From Patescibacteria group bacterium (lineage in GTDB: Bacteria; Patescibacteriota; Microgenomatia; UBA1400; PJMF01), in the NCBI GenBank assembly GCA_018813375.1, contig JAHJBU010000029.1, positions 1-8,127 on the forward strand: a stretch of DNA of 8,127 nt. The letters are read 5' to 3'. Made by a program: the position numbers and the translations under genes. This document shows, one piece after another, positions 1 through 6,083 of this stretch. Each line of letters opens with the position of its first letter. The first letter of the stretch is position 1. The notes under the pieces are model-generated. The model saw only the letters and a program-made list of their open reading frames with translations, was not told where the DNA came from and did no database searches.

Positions 1-47
1 AGTTTTAAAGCCTAGATAAAAAAGCCTAACTTAGATAGTATATAGTG

Positions 48-2711
48 ATGAAAAATAAGTCGTATCACGATTTATCAATCCCAGCTGTTCTCGAGTCTCT
101 AGACACATCGACGGAAGGTCTTTCTAGTGTAAAAGCTAGTTTGCGCTTAAATAAATTCGGTCCCAATAGCCTTCCACAAGCAAAAAAACTATCAGCTATC
201 TGGCTTTTTTTTCACCAGTTTCACAATCCACTTATTTACGTATTACTTTTTGCTTTAATTCTCAGCTTTTTAACAGCACACTTTGTTGATGGCTGGATAG
301 TTCTAGTAGTAATTCTTGTTAGTGGGATCGTTGGGTTTTTGCAAGAATATAAAGCTGATAAAGCACTTGCTCACCTCAGCGAGATGGTGAAATACAAAAC
401 AAGAGTGGTAAGAGATGGCGCTGAGATTATTGTAAATCAAGAAAAAGTCGTACCTGGAGATATTATTATTTTATCTCCCGGTGACAAGATTCCAGCAGAC
501 TCAAGATTAATAGAAGCACAAAACCTGGAGGTAATTGAGGCAACTCTGACGGGAGAATCTTTTCCTTCTAAAAAATCTACAGCTGTCTTGTCACAAAATA
601 CTTCCCTAGCAGATAGAAATAACATGGTTTTTATGGGAACTGTGGTAGCCAGAGGAAAAGCAAAAGCGGTTGTGGTCGCCACAGGCATACACACTGAATT
701 AGGTCATGTTGCAAATTTAGTAAAAGAGGTACAAAGCGGACAAACTCCTCTCCAAAAACAACTTTCTGACTTTGGGAAAACCATGGGCTTAATATTAGTT
801 GGAGTAAACATCCTTATCTTTGGCATTGGGATTTTAACAGGAAAACCTCTCTTTGAGATGTTTATGACTTCAGTAGCGGTGGTAGTTTCAGCTGTGCCAG
901 AGGGGTTGTTGCCTGCAATGACCGTAGTATTAGCAATTGGTACACAAAAACTTGCTAGACGAAAAGGTTTAGTAAGAAAAATGGTAGCTGCAGAAACACT
1001 GGGCTCAGTTTCTGTAATCTGCACTGATAAAACAGGAACTATAACAAAAGGAGAAATGAGAGTTGCAGAGATCATTACCGAAAAAACAAAAGTTTCTCAT
1101 GATGGAGACTCATTTTCTTCAACTATTCAACCCGATGGTGAAGCTAGTCATGTTATCGCCCTAAAAATAAGCTTGTTATGTAACAATGCCATAATTGAAA
1201 ACCCCAAGGACAGTCTTAATGATTGGACTATTGTGGGTGATCCAACAGAAAAAGCCCTACTATTGGCGGCTCGTTCTGCTGGGTTAAAAAAAGAAATGTG
1301 GGAAGTTGAGGAGCCTAGAATTGCCGAAGTCCCCTTTGACTCGGAGTATAAATTTATGGCAACTCTACACAAACAAAACAAAGGATCTGCTGTTTATGCT
1401 AAAGGAGCTCCGGAAAAAATCCTATCCCTTTCATCTTACGTAGATGTTGAGGGAACTAAGGTAAAGCTGAGTAACGATAAAAAAGATAAAATTCTAAAAC
1501 AACATCAACTTTTAACTGCTCAAGGCTTACGAGTACTAGCGGTGGCGTATCAACTTGAGGATAATCCCATAAAAGCAAGTGAGTTTTCTAAAGATAAAGT
1601 TAATAATTTAGTATTTGTGGGACTAATAGCCTTAAAAGATCCCCTAAGACCAGAGATTAAACGCACTATTGCGCAATGTATTAGTGCTGGAATTAGACCA
1701 GTTATCATCACAGGTGATCACAAATTAACCACCATGGCAATTGTTTCAGAGGCAGGGATTAAGGTATCTGCAGATAATGTGGTAGAGGGTAGTCAATTAG
1801 ATGAAATAACCGATGAAGAGCTTCAAAATATGGTAAAAAATGTAACTATATTTACTAGAGTTGAACCAAAGCATAAAATTAGAATAATCGCTGCCTTTCA
1901 GGCAAATGGTGAGGTAGTTGCAATGGTTGGCGATGGCGTTAATGACTCCCCAGCAATTAAAAAAGCTGATATCGGCGTTGCCGTTGGCTCAGGTACCGAT
2001 GTGGCTAAAGAAACCGCTGATCTAGTCTTAATGGATAATAACTTCAAAACAATTGTTGAGGCAATTAAAAGGGGTAGAATTGTTTTTAATAACATCCGCA
2101 AAGTAGTCCTATATTTAGTCACAGATGCATTCTCTGAGATGATTATCGTGGGAAGCTCGGTAGTACTAGGATTACCTCTCCCAATTCTGCCTGTTCAAAT
2201 ACTCTGGATAAAATTAATAGAAGATGCAGCACCTGCCATATCTCTATCCTTTGACGAGATTGAGGAAGATGTAATGAGTGAAGCACCGAGGGGGAAAAAT
2301 GAACCAATATTAAATACTCAAATGAAGAAACTAATTGCTTCTTACTCAATAATTATGGACGTAACACTATTTAGCCTCTTCTTTTATTATTGGAAAACAA
2401 GTGGAGACCTAGACTATGCAAGAACTATAACCTTTGTAGGATTAGGTTTAGCTTCACTTTTTTACATCTACTCTGTTAGAGGGTTAAAGCTGTCTATTTT
2501 GCACATAAATCCTTTTTCTAATAAGCTGTTTACTTTTGCTACAGCAATAGGAATCATGTTGTTTTTAGTTGCCTTATACGTGCCCTTTTTCAATAACATT
2601 CTTCATACAGTACCACTGGGAATTAATGAGTGGCTGGTGCTTGGAGGCTATGTTTTCATGAGCATTGTTGTGTATGAGGTGGGGAAAAAATTAACCATTG
2701 CTAGAATTTAA
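48..2711 (+). CDS. P2-type cation-translocating ATPase (calcium/PacL-like)
   Basis: This is an inner-membrane pump that uses ATP and a phospho-aspartate intermediate to move cations. Residues are numbered from the ATG at 48; a GTG lies directly before it at 45. In order, the protein shows an N-terminal cation-ATPase domain (about 5-75), actuator TGES at 168-171, M4 VPEGLL at 283-288, phosphorylation motif DKTGT at 327-331 (D327 is phosphorylated), nucleotide-binding PFDSEYKF (429-436) and KGAPE (452-456), DPLRP (531-535), TGD (555-557) and hinge VGDGVND (627-633). About ten membrane segments are visible: four before D327 and six after residue 680. The length of 887 residues is normal for bacterial P2 pumps, so it looks intact. 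By eye alignment to SERCA, the acids E285 (M4), E697 (M5) and D726 (M6) are kept, but the M6 asparagine is lysine K722. Ca2+ is therefore not certain; H+, Na+, K+ or Mn2+ are possible. No convincing ribosome binding site or promoter is visible in the 47 bases upstream. Confidence 0.95.
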   Translation: MKNKSYHDLSIPAVLESLDTSTEGLSSVKASLRLNKFGPNSLPQAKKLSAIWLFFHQFHNPLIYVLLFALILSFLTAHFVDGWIVLVVILVSGIVGFLQEYKADKALAHLSEMVKYKTRVVRDGAEIIVNQEKVVPGDIIILSPGDKIPADSRLIEAQNLEVIEATLTGESFPSKKSTAVLSQNTSLADRNNMVFMGTVVARGKAKAVVVATGIHTELGHVANLVKEVQSGQTPLQKQLSDFGKTMGLILVGVNILIFGIGILTGKPLFEMFMTSVAVVVSAVPEGLLPAMTVVLAIGTQKLARRKGLVRKMVAAETLGSVSVICTDKTGTITKGEMRVAEIITEKTKVSHDGDSFSSTIQPDGEASHVIALKISLLCNNAIIENPKDSLNDWTIVGDPTEKALLLAARSAGLKKEMWEVEEPRIAEVPFDSEYKFMATLHKQNKGSAVYAKGAPEKILSLSSYVDVEGTKVKLSNDKKDKILKQHQLLTAQGLRVLAVAYQLEDNPIKASEFSKDKVNNLVFVGLIALKDPLRPEIKRTIAQCISAGIRPVIITGDHKLTTMAIVSEAGIKVSADNVVEGSQLDEITDEELQNMVKNVTIFTRVEPKHKIRIIAAFQANGEVVAMVGDGVNDSPAIKKADIGVAVGSGTDVAKETADLVLMDNNFKTIVEAIKRGRIVFNNIRKVVLYLVTDAFSEMIIVGSSVVLGLPLPILPVQILWIKLIEDAAPAISLSFDEIEEDVMSEAPRGKNEPILNTQMKKLIASYSIIMDVTLFSLFFYYWKTSGDLDYARTITFVGLGLASLFYIYSVRGLKLSILHINPFSNKLFTFATAIGIMLFLVALYVPFFNNILHTVPLGINEWLVLGGYVFMSIVVYEVGKKLTIARI

Positions 2712-2729
2712 CAACATACGTAATTTATA

Positions 2730-2758
2730 TTGATTCAAATTTATTAATTGGCTATAAT
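2730..2758 (+). promoter_or_regulatory. Sigma70-type promoter of the fic gene
   Basis: The sequence shows TTGATT at 2730-2735, a 17-base spacer, and a perfect TATAAT at 2753-2758. The start of transcription would fall near 2765, giving a leader of about 24 nt before the ATG at 2789. The leader has no Shine-Dalgarno sequence. The promoter separates fic from the ATPase gene, although read-through from upstream is also possible because no terminator hairpin is visible between them. Confidence 0.65.
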
Positions 2759-2784
2759 TGGATGTAGTTAATATAACCAATTAA
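2744..2784. repeat. Inverted repeat over the fic promoter, candidate operator
   Basis: The left arm TTAATTGGCTATA (2744-2756) and right arm TATAACCAATTAA (2772-2784) are inverted copies matching at 12 of 13 positions, with 15 bases between them. The left arm covers most of the -10 box, and the dyad centre (2764) sits on the predicted transcription start. The hexamer AATTGG also occurs as a direct repeat at 2746 and 2756, and inverted (CCAATT) at 2777, giving steps of 10 and 21 bp, close to whole helical turns. There is no U-tract, so it does not look like a terminator. The left arm would be absent from an RNA starting at 2765, which favours a protein-binding DNA site. That it is an operator is inference. 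Confidence 0.5.
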
Positions 2785-2788
2785 CCTT

Positions 2789-3883
2789 ATGACAAAAAAT
2801 AAGAAAAATATCACTAAAAATGATTTGGTACTGGATAGATTTGATCAACGGCTTGAGCATGTTTCAGCCACTGTTATATTAAAAATAGGACAAATTGATG
2901 AGTTAAAAGGAAGATGGATTACAGGAGCGCAACTTAGCCCTCAAGTTTTAGGTCGTCTCAAGCGATCTGTCTTGATTACTTCCACCGGTGCTTCTACTCG
3001 TATTGAGGGTTCGAAACTTTCAGACGAGGATGTTGAGAAAATGATGAGAGGCATCTCTATTCAAAAATTCACTGACCGCGATAAGCAGGAGGTTAAAGGA
3101 TACTACGAACTTTTAGAGAATGTTTTTAATTCTTGGAAGACCCTTCGTTTTAACGAAAGCACTGTTAAGCACTTTCATCAAGAGTTACTCAAGCATGTTG
3201 ATAAGGATCAAAGGCATAGAGGTGATTATAAAAAGCAGGAAAATAAAGTTCACATGGTAAATGAGGTCGGCGAGTCTGTGGGTATTCTTTTTGATACCAC
3301 CGTCGCATATCTTACTCCTAAAGAAATGCAGGAATTGATTGAGTGGACTAACAATGCTTTTTTTGAGAAAAAATATCACGTGCTTCTTATCGTGGCAAAT
3401 TTCTTAGTAGAGTTTTTAAAGATTCATCCATTCCAAGATGGTAATGGTCGACTTTCTCGTGTTTTGACAAATCTTTTGCTTCTTAAAGAAGGCTACGGAT
3501 ATATGTCTTATGTATCTCATGAAAAATTAGTTGAAGATAATAAATCAGAGTATTATATTGCTTTGCGTAAAAGTCAAAAAACAATGGGTTCTAAAAAAGA
3601 AGATATCACTCCATGGCTTGAGTTTTTTTTCACTATTTTAATTAAACAAGTAAAAATGGCAGAAGAACTTTTGTCAAAAGAAAATATAGAAAAACTTTTG
3701 TCTGTAAAACAGTTGATTGTTTGGCAGTATTTACAAAATATAGAAGAAGTTAGCACTGGCGAGCTTGTCAAAAAAACAAAAATCCCTCGAGCCACTATAA
3801 AACAGGCACTTGATAGATTATTACAATTTAAAAAAATCGAGCGTATTGGTCTTGGTAGAAGCGCGAGATACAGGAGATTATAA
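2789..3883 (+). CDS. Fic family protein with C-terminal winged-helix DNA-binding domain
   Basis: This is a predicted cytoplasmic Fic enzyme, a family that usually transfers AMP from ATP onto a hydroxyl side chain of a target protein. The full active-site motif HPFQDGNGRLSR lies at 213-224, with catalytic H213, metal-binding D217 and phosphate-binding N219, R221 and R224. An N-terminal STRIEG at 69-74 fits the inhibitory motif [S/T]xxxE[G/N] of class II Fic proteins, where the glutamate (E73) competes with the ATP gamma-phosphate, so the enzyme is probably self-inhibited at rest. Residues about 300-364 form a winged helix-turn-helix: the stretch STGELVKKT leads into a recognition helix around IPRATIKQALDRL, and a basic wing ends in RSARYRRL. 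The length of 364 is typical of Fic-HTH proteins and the gene appears intact. It has its own promoter and a candidate operator just upstream. It uses more CGN arginine codons (11 of 21 by hand count) than the ATPase gene (6 of 25). The protein target is unknown. Confidence 0.93.
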   Translation: MTKNKKNITKNDLVLDRFDQRLEHVSATVILKIGQIDELKGRWITGAQLSPQVLGRLKRSVLITSTGASTRIEGSKLSDEDVEKMMRGISIQKFTDRDKQEVKGYYELLENVFNSWKTLRFNESTVKHFHQELLKHVDKDQRHRGDYKKQENKVHMVNEVGESVGILFDTTVAYLTPKEMQELIEWTNNAFFEKKYHVLLIVANFLVEFLKIHPFQDGNGRLSRVLTNLLLLKEGYGYMSYVSHEKLVEDNKSEYYIALRKSQKTMGSKKEDITPWLEFFFTILIKQVKMAEELLSKENIEKLLSVKQLIVWQYLQNIEEVSTGELVKKTKIPRATIKQALDRLLQFKKIERIGLGRSARYRRL

Positions 3884-3940
3884 ATTAAACATATATGAAA
3901 AATTAAAAGAAGATAGATAGTGTAAAGCGAAAATATCGAG

Positions 3941-4849
3941 TTAAGTAAAGTTTTTTTTGCAATCCGATAAAGAATTTTGTATAAAGTTAGTTAGTTCTTC
4001 TTTTAGTTTAGGATCATCCCAAGCAACAGTTAAATTTGCCTTTAGCCAATTTTTAACATTTCCTCCATCTAAGTATTCCCCTTCTGGGATATGAATTGCT
4101 ACTTTAGAGCGTTTGGCTAGTTCTCCAACTGTGTCGGTGATATATAGCTCTCCAGACTTAGGATCAACTTCTTGATTTCTAATGATCTCAAATACTTCTG
4201 GAGTAAAAATGTATTTACTAATATTGGCTAGATTGGATGGAGCTGTTCCGGAGGCTGGCTTTTCCACTAGTTTTTGAAGATACTTAACGCCATTTTTTTC
4301 TTCAATTCCAGCAATACCATATAGATGCAGTTCTTCATCGGGCTTTTCAATGAAAGTAGCTATGCCACCCACTTGATTGTTTTCAAAAAGCTCAACCATT
4401 TTAGCCGCTTCTGAGTCACCATTATTGCTGTAAATAAAATCATCCCCCATGAAAACTAAAAATGCTTCCTCGTTTTTAAGTAGCTCTTCACACAACTTTA
4501 CCGGCACTGCTGTGCCATATTGTTCATCATCTGGTTGTTTAATAAAAGTAAAATTAGCCTGTTGGTGAACACCAACAACCTCTTGGTATCTGTTAGATTT
4601 GCCCATTTTTTCTAAATACTGCTTTAGTCTTAAATTTTCAGAGTAGTAGTGTTTTATTTGAATATTGTGTTCATTGATGACAAAAATAATTTCTTCAATA
4701 CCTGCTTTAACTAAATCCTCAACTACATAATCTACCACTGGTCTATTGAGGATAGGGAGCATTTCTTTTTGGATAGTTTTGGAGATTGGTAGAAATCTGG
4801 TGCCAAATCCAGCAGTAGTAATAATTGCCTTTTTAATCATAGTAGGCAT
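3941..4849 (-). CDS. galU: UTP-glucose-1-phosphate uridylyltransferase (GalU type)
   Basis: The enzyme makes UDP-glucose and pyrophosphate from UTP and glucose-1-phosphate in the cytoplasm, supplying precursors for glycolipids, polysaccharides and other envelope glycans. The nucleotide-binding signature AGFGTRFLP lies at 13-21, followed by KEMLP at 28-32, YGTAVPV at 111-117, metal-binding GDD at 135-137, VEKP at 195-198 and SNLANISKYIFTPEVF at 205-220, all in the GalU order. The length of 302 matches the family. The C-terminal motif reads LDGGNVKNWLKAN (260-272) where GalU usually has DVG, a small deviation. A second ATG at 4840 gives an N-terminus MIKKAII more typical of GalU; neither start has a Shine-Dalgarno sequence, so the choice is open. 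It is the last gene of the minus-strand cluster, 29 bases after the exported repeat protein, and converges on fic. Another sugar-1-phosphate substrate cannot be excluded. Confidence 0.88.
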   Translation of the reverse strand: MPTMIKKAIITTAGFGTRFLPISKTIQKEMLPILNRPVVDYVVEDLVKAGIEEIIFVINEHNIQIKHYYSENLRLKQYLEKMGKSNRYQEVVGVHQQANFTFIKQPDDEQYGTAVPVKLCEELLKNEEAFLVFMGDDFIYSNNGDSEAAKMVELFENNQVGGIATFIEKPDEELHLYGIAGIEEKNGVKYLQKLVEKPASGTAPSNLANISKYIFTPEVFEIIRNQEVDPKSGELYITDTVGELAKRSKVAIHIPEGEYLDGGNVKNWLKANLTVAWDDPKLKEELTNFIQNSLSDCKKNFT

Positions 4850-4878
4850 TATATAACTTGCTTACTTAAAATTTAAAC

Positions 4879-6033
4879 CTAAAATGAAACAGCATTGATA
4901 AACTGTTTAAAGAGTGAGTCGGGAGCTAGTTCTTTTTCAATTACCTCACCAGTGGCATCATTTAGGATAACCTCAGAATCAACCTGAACTGGAATTACTC
5001 CAAATAATCTCTTTTTTATTTTATCTTGTTTACGGTAGAAGAGCTCGCCATTATCATAAGTTTGAACTTCAATCTCTTTTTCAACGCTACCATCTTCCGT
5101 AAAGAAGCCAGCTGCCTCCATTCTTTCTATGGCTTGGTCAGGAAGATGATTGAGGGCATGCTCTTGCCCAGATGGAGTAGTGACAGTAACCTCATTTGTA
5201 GTTGGGTTTAGTTGGAATTCTGCCCCATTTTTAAGTAGGGCCGTGGTATGACGAGATTTGAGTCCTAAGATATTTTCACCACTCTCAGTTCTATTTTTAA
5301 CCTCAACAGTCTCTTGGTGTCTTTCTTTTCTGGTTTCTTGAAGTTTTTGCAGGTACTTTTCACGGATTTGTTGCTGTTCCTTTAGTTGATTTTGTATTTC
5401 TTGAGGTTTTTCACCATGGTTTTTAATTTTTTCTTCCTGATCTTTTCTAATTTCAGCTCGTTTTTCTTTAGCTACTTTTATTTGATCTTCTGTTAATTGA
5501 GCTGGAAAGCTCATTTCAACATAATCAGCTTTCATTACCTCCGTTGGTTGAAAATTTTTACGACCCTCAATTACTCTATCGGTAGTACTTGGTAGTTTTC
5601 GAATTTCAACCGTGGTTTCATTTGAATCTGGTCTCAGATAAATCTGTTTGTCTTCGTAGGCTGGGATAGTTCTAATTGGCCTGGCTTGAGAATCCGGCAT
5701 GTTTTGAATTGGCCTGGCTTGAGAATCTGGCATGTTTTGAATTGGCTTGGCTTGAGAATCCGGCATATTTTGAATTGGCTTGGCTTGAGAATCTGGCATG
5801 TTTTGAATTGGCCTGACTTGAGAATCTGGCATGTTTTGAATTGGCCTGACTTGAGAATTTGGGTTGGAGATAAGTGAAGGATTAGCTGAGTTGGTATTTC
5901 TTCCCAGAACACTATTGTCGTAAAAACGGACTACTCCTTGGTTATCTACTTTGATTTCTAATGCCAATGCTTGAGGTGCAACCATCATCATAACTGTAAA
6001 TATTGAGAGCAAAACAATAAAGCGAGATTTCAT
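4879..6033 (-). CDS. Secreted protein of unknown family with 11-residue repeats and coiled coil
   Basis: I do not recognise this protein. It begins with a Sec signal peptide: MKSR, a hydrophobic stretch (5-19), then QALA at 21-24 with likely cleavage after ALA. There is no lipobox cysteine. Residues 60-125 hold six tandem 11-residue units of consensus SQ(V/A)(R/K)PIQNMPD, the last one degenerate, within a proline- and asparagine-rich region (about 45-135) that is probably disordered. Residues about 180-245 are very rich in K, E, Q and R and look like a long charged helix or coiled coil. The C-terminal part (about 260-384) is more mixed, with alternating beta-like segments, and ends without an anchor or sorting signal. 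An AAAGG sequence five bases before the ATG supports the start. It sits between a GlmU-like enzyme and galU, which suggests an envelope role, but the sequence itself gives no function. Confidence 0.85.
   Translation of the reverse strand: MKSRFIVLLSIFTVMMMVAPQALALEIKVDNQGVVRFYDNSVLGRNTNSANPSLISNPNSQVRPIQNMPDSQVRPIQNMPDSQAKPIQNMPDSQAKPIQNMPDSQARPIQNMPDSQARPIRTIPAYEDKQIYLRPDSNETTVEIRKLPSTTDRVIEGRKNFQPTEVMKADYVEMSFPAQLTEDQIKVAKEKRAEIRKDQEEKIKNHGEKPQEIQNQLKEQQQIREKYLQKLQETRKERHQETVEVKNRTESGENILGLKSRHTTALLKNGAEFQLNPTTNEVTVTTPSGQEHALNHLPDQAIERMEAAGFFTEDGSVEKEIEVQTYDNGELFYRKQDKIKKRLFGVIPVQVDSEVILNDATGEVIEKELAPDSLFKQFINAVSF
5659..5856 (-). repeat. 33-bp tandem repeat, six units, inside the secreted protein gene
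   Basis: Six consecutive 33-bp units encode the 11-residue repeat. In coding order they lie at 5856-5824, 5823-5791, 5790-5758, 5757-5725, 5724-5692 and 5691-5659. Units 1 and 2 are identical in nucleotides. Units 3, 4 and 5 differ from them at only a few positions, and the second half of unit 6 has diverged (ATT AGA ACT ATC in place of ATT CAA AAC ATG). The variable positions run in pairs: units 1-2 encode VR, 3-4 AK, 5-6 AR. The unit is a multiple of three, so gain or loss of units keeps the frame. Confidence 0.95.
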
Positions 6034-6038
6034 AAGAA

Positions 6039-6043
6039 CCTTT
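6039..6043 (-). promoter_or_regulatory. Ribosome binding site of the secreted protein gene
   Basis: On the minus strand, AAAGG lies five bases before the ATG at 6033. It is the only recognisable Shine-Dalgarno-like sequence in the window and supports this start, which is also the one that gives a proper signal peptide. Confidence 0.5.
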
Positions 6044-6083
6044 TTAATTTAATTATTATCAGTAATCAGTATGGCACATTTTT

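Noticed and set aside
2712..2788. The inverted repeat as a rho-independent terminator of the ATPase gene
   Set aside because: The stem is AT-rich with few GC pairs, the loop is 15 bases, and no U-tract follows; the overlap with a good promoter fits an operator better.
3928..3958. Small hairpin CGA-loop-TCG followed by a T8 run, as a terminator for fic
   Set aside because: The stem has only three pairs and the T-run starts about 12 bases later, inside the galU coding sequence. No convincing terminator is visible between the converging genes.
3941..3960. A8 slippery run near the 3' end of galU as a programmed frameshift site
   Set aside because: GalU is already full length at the normal stop, and the alternative frame leads into unrelated AT-rich sequence with no recognisable domain.
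5686..5877. Repetitive open frames antisense to, and in another frame of, the exported protein gene (also 5634-5912)
   Set aside because: They are shadows of the 33-bp repeat, whose length keeps any frame open; the real gene has a signal peptide, a ribosome binding site and a full-length product.
6055..6083. GATAAT on the minus strand as a promoter for the exported protein gene
   Set aside because: No -35-like hexamer is found at 16-18 bases upstream; in AT-rich spacer DNA a lone -10-like box is weak evidence.
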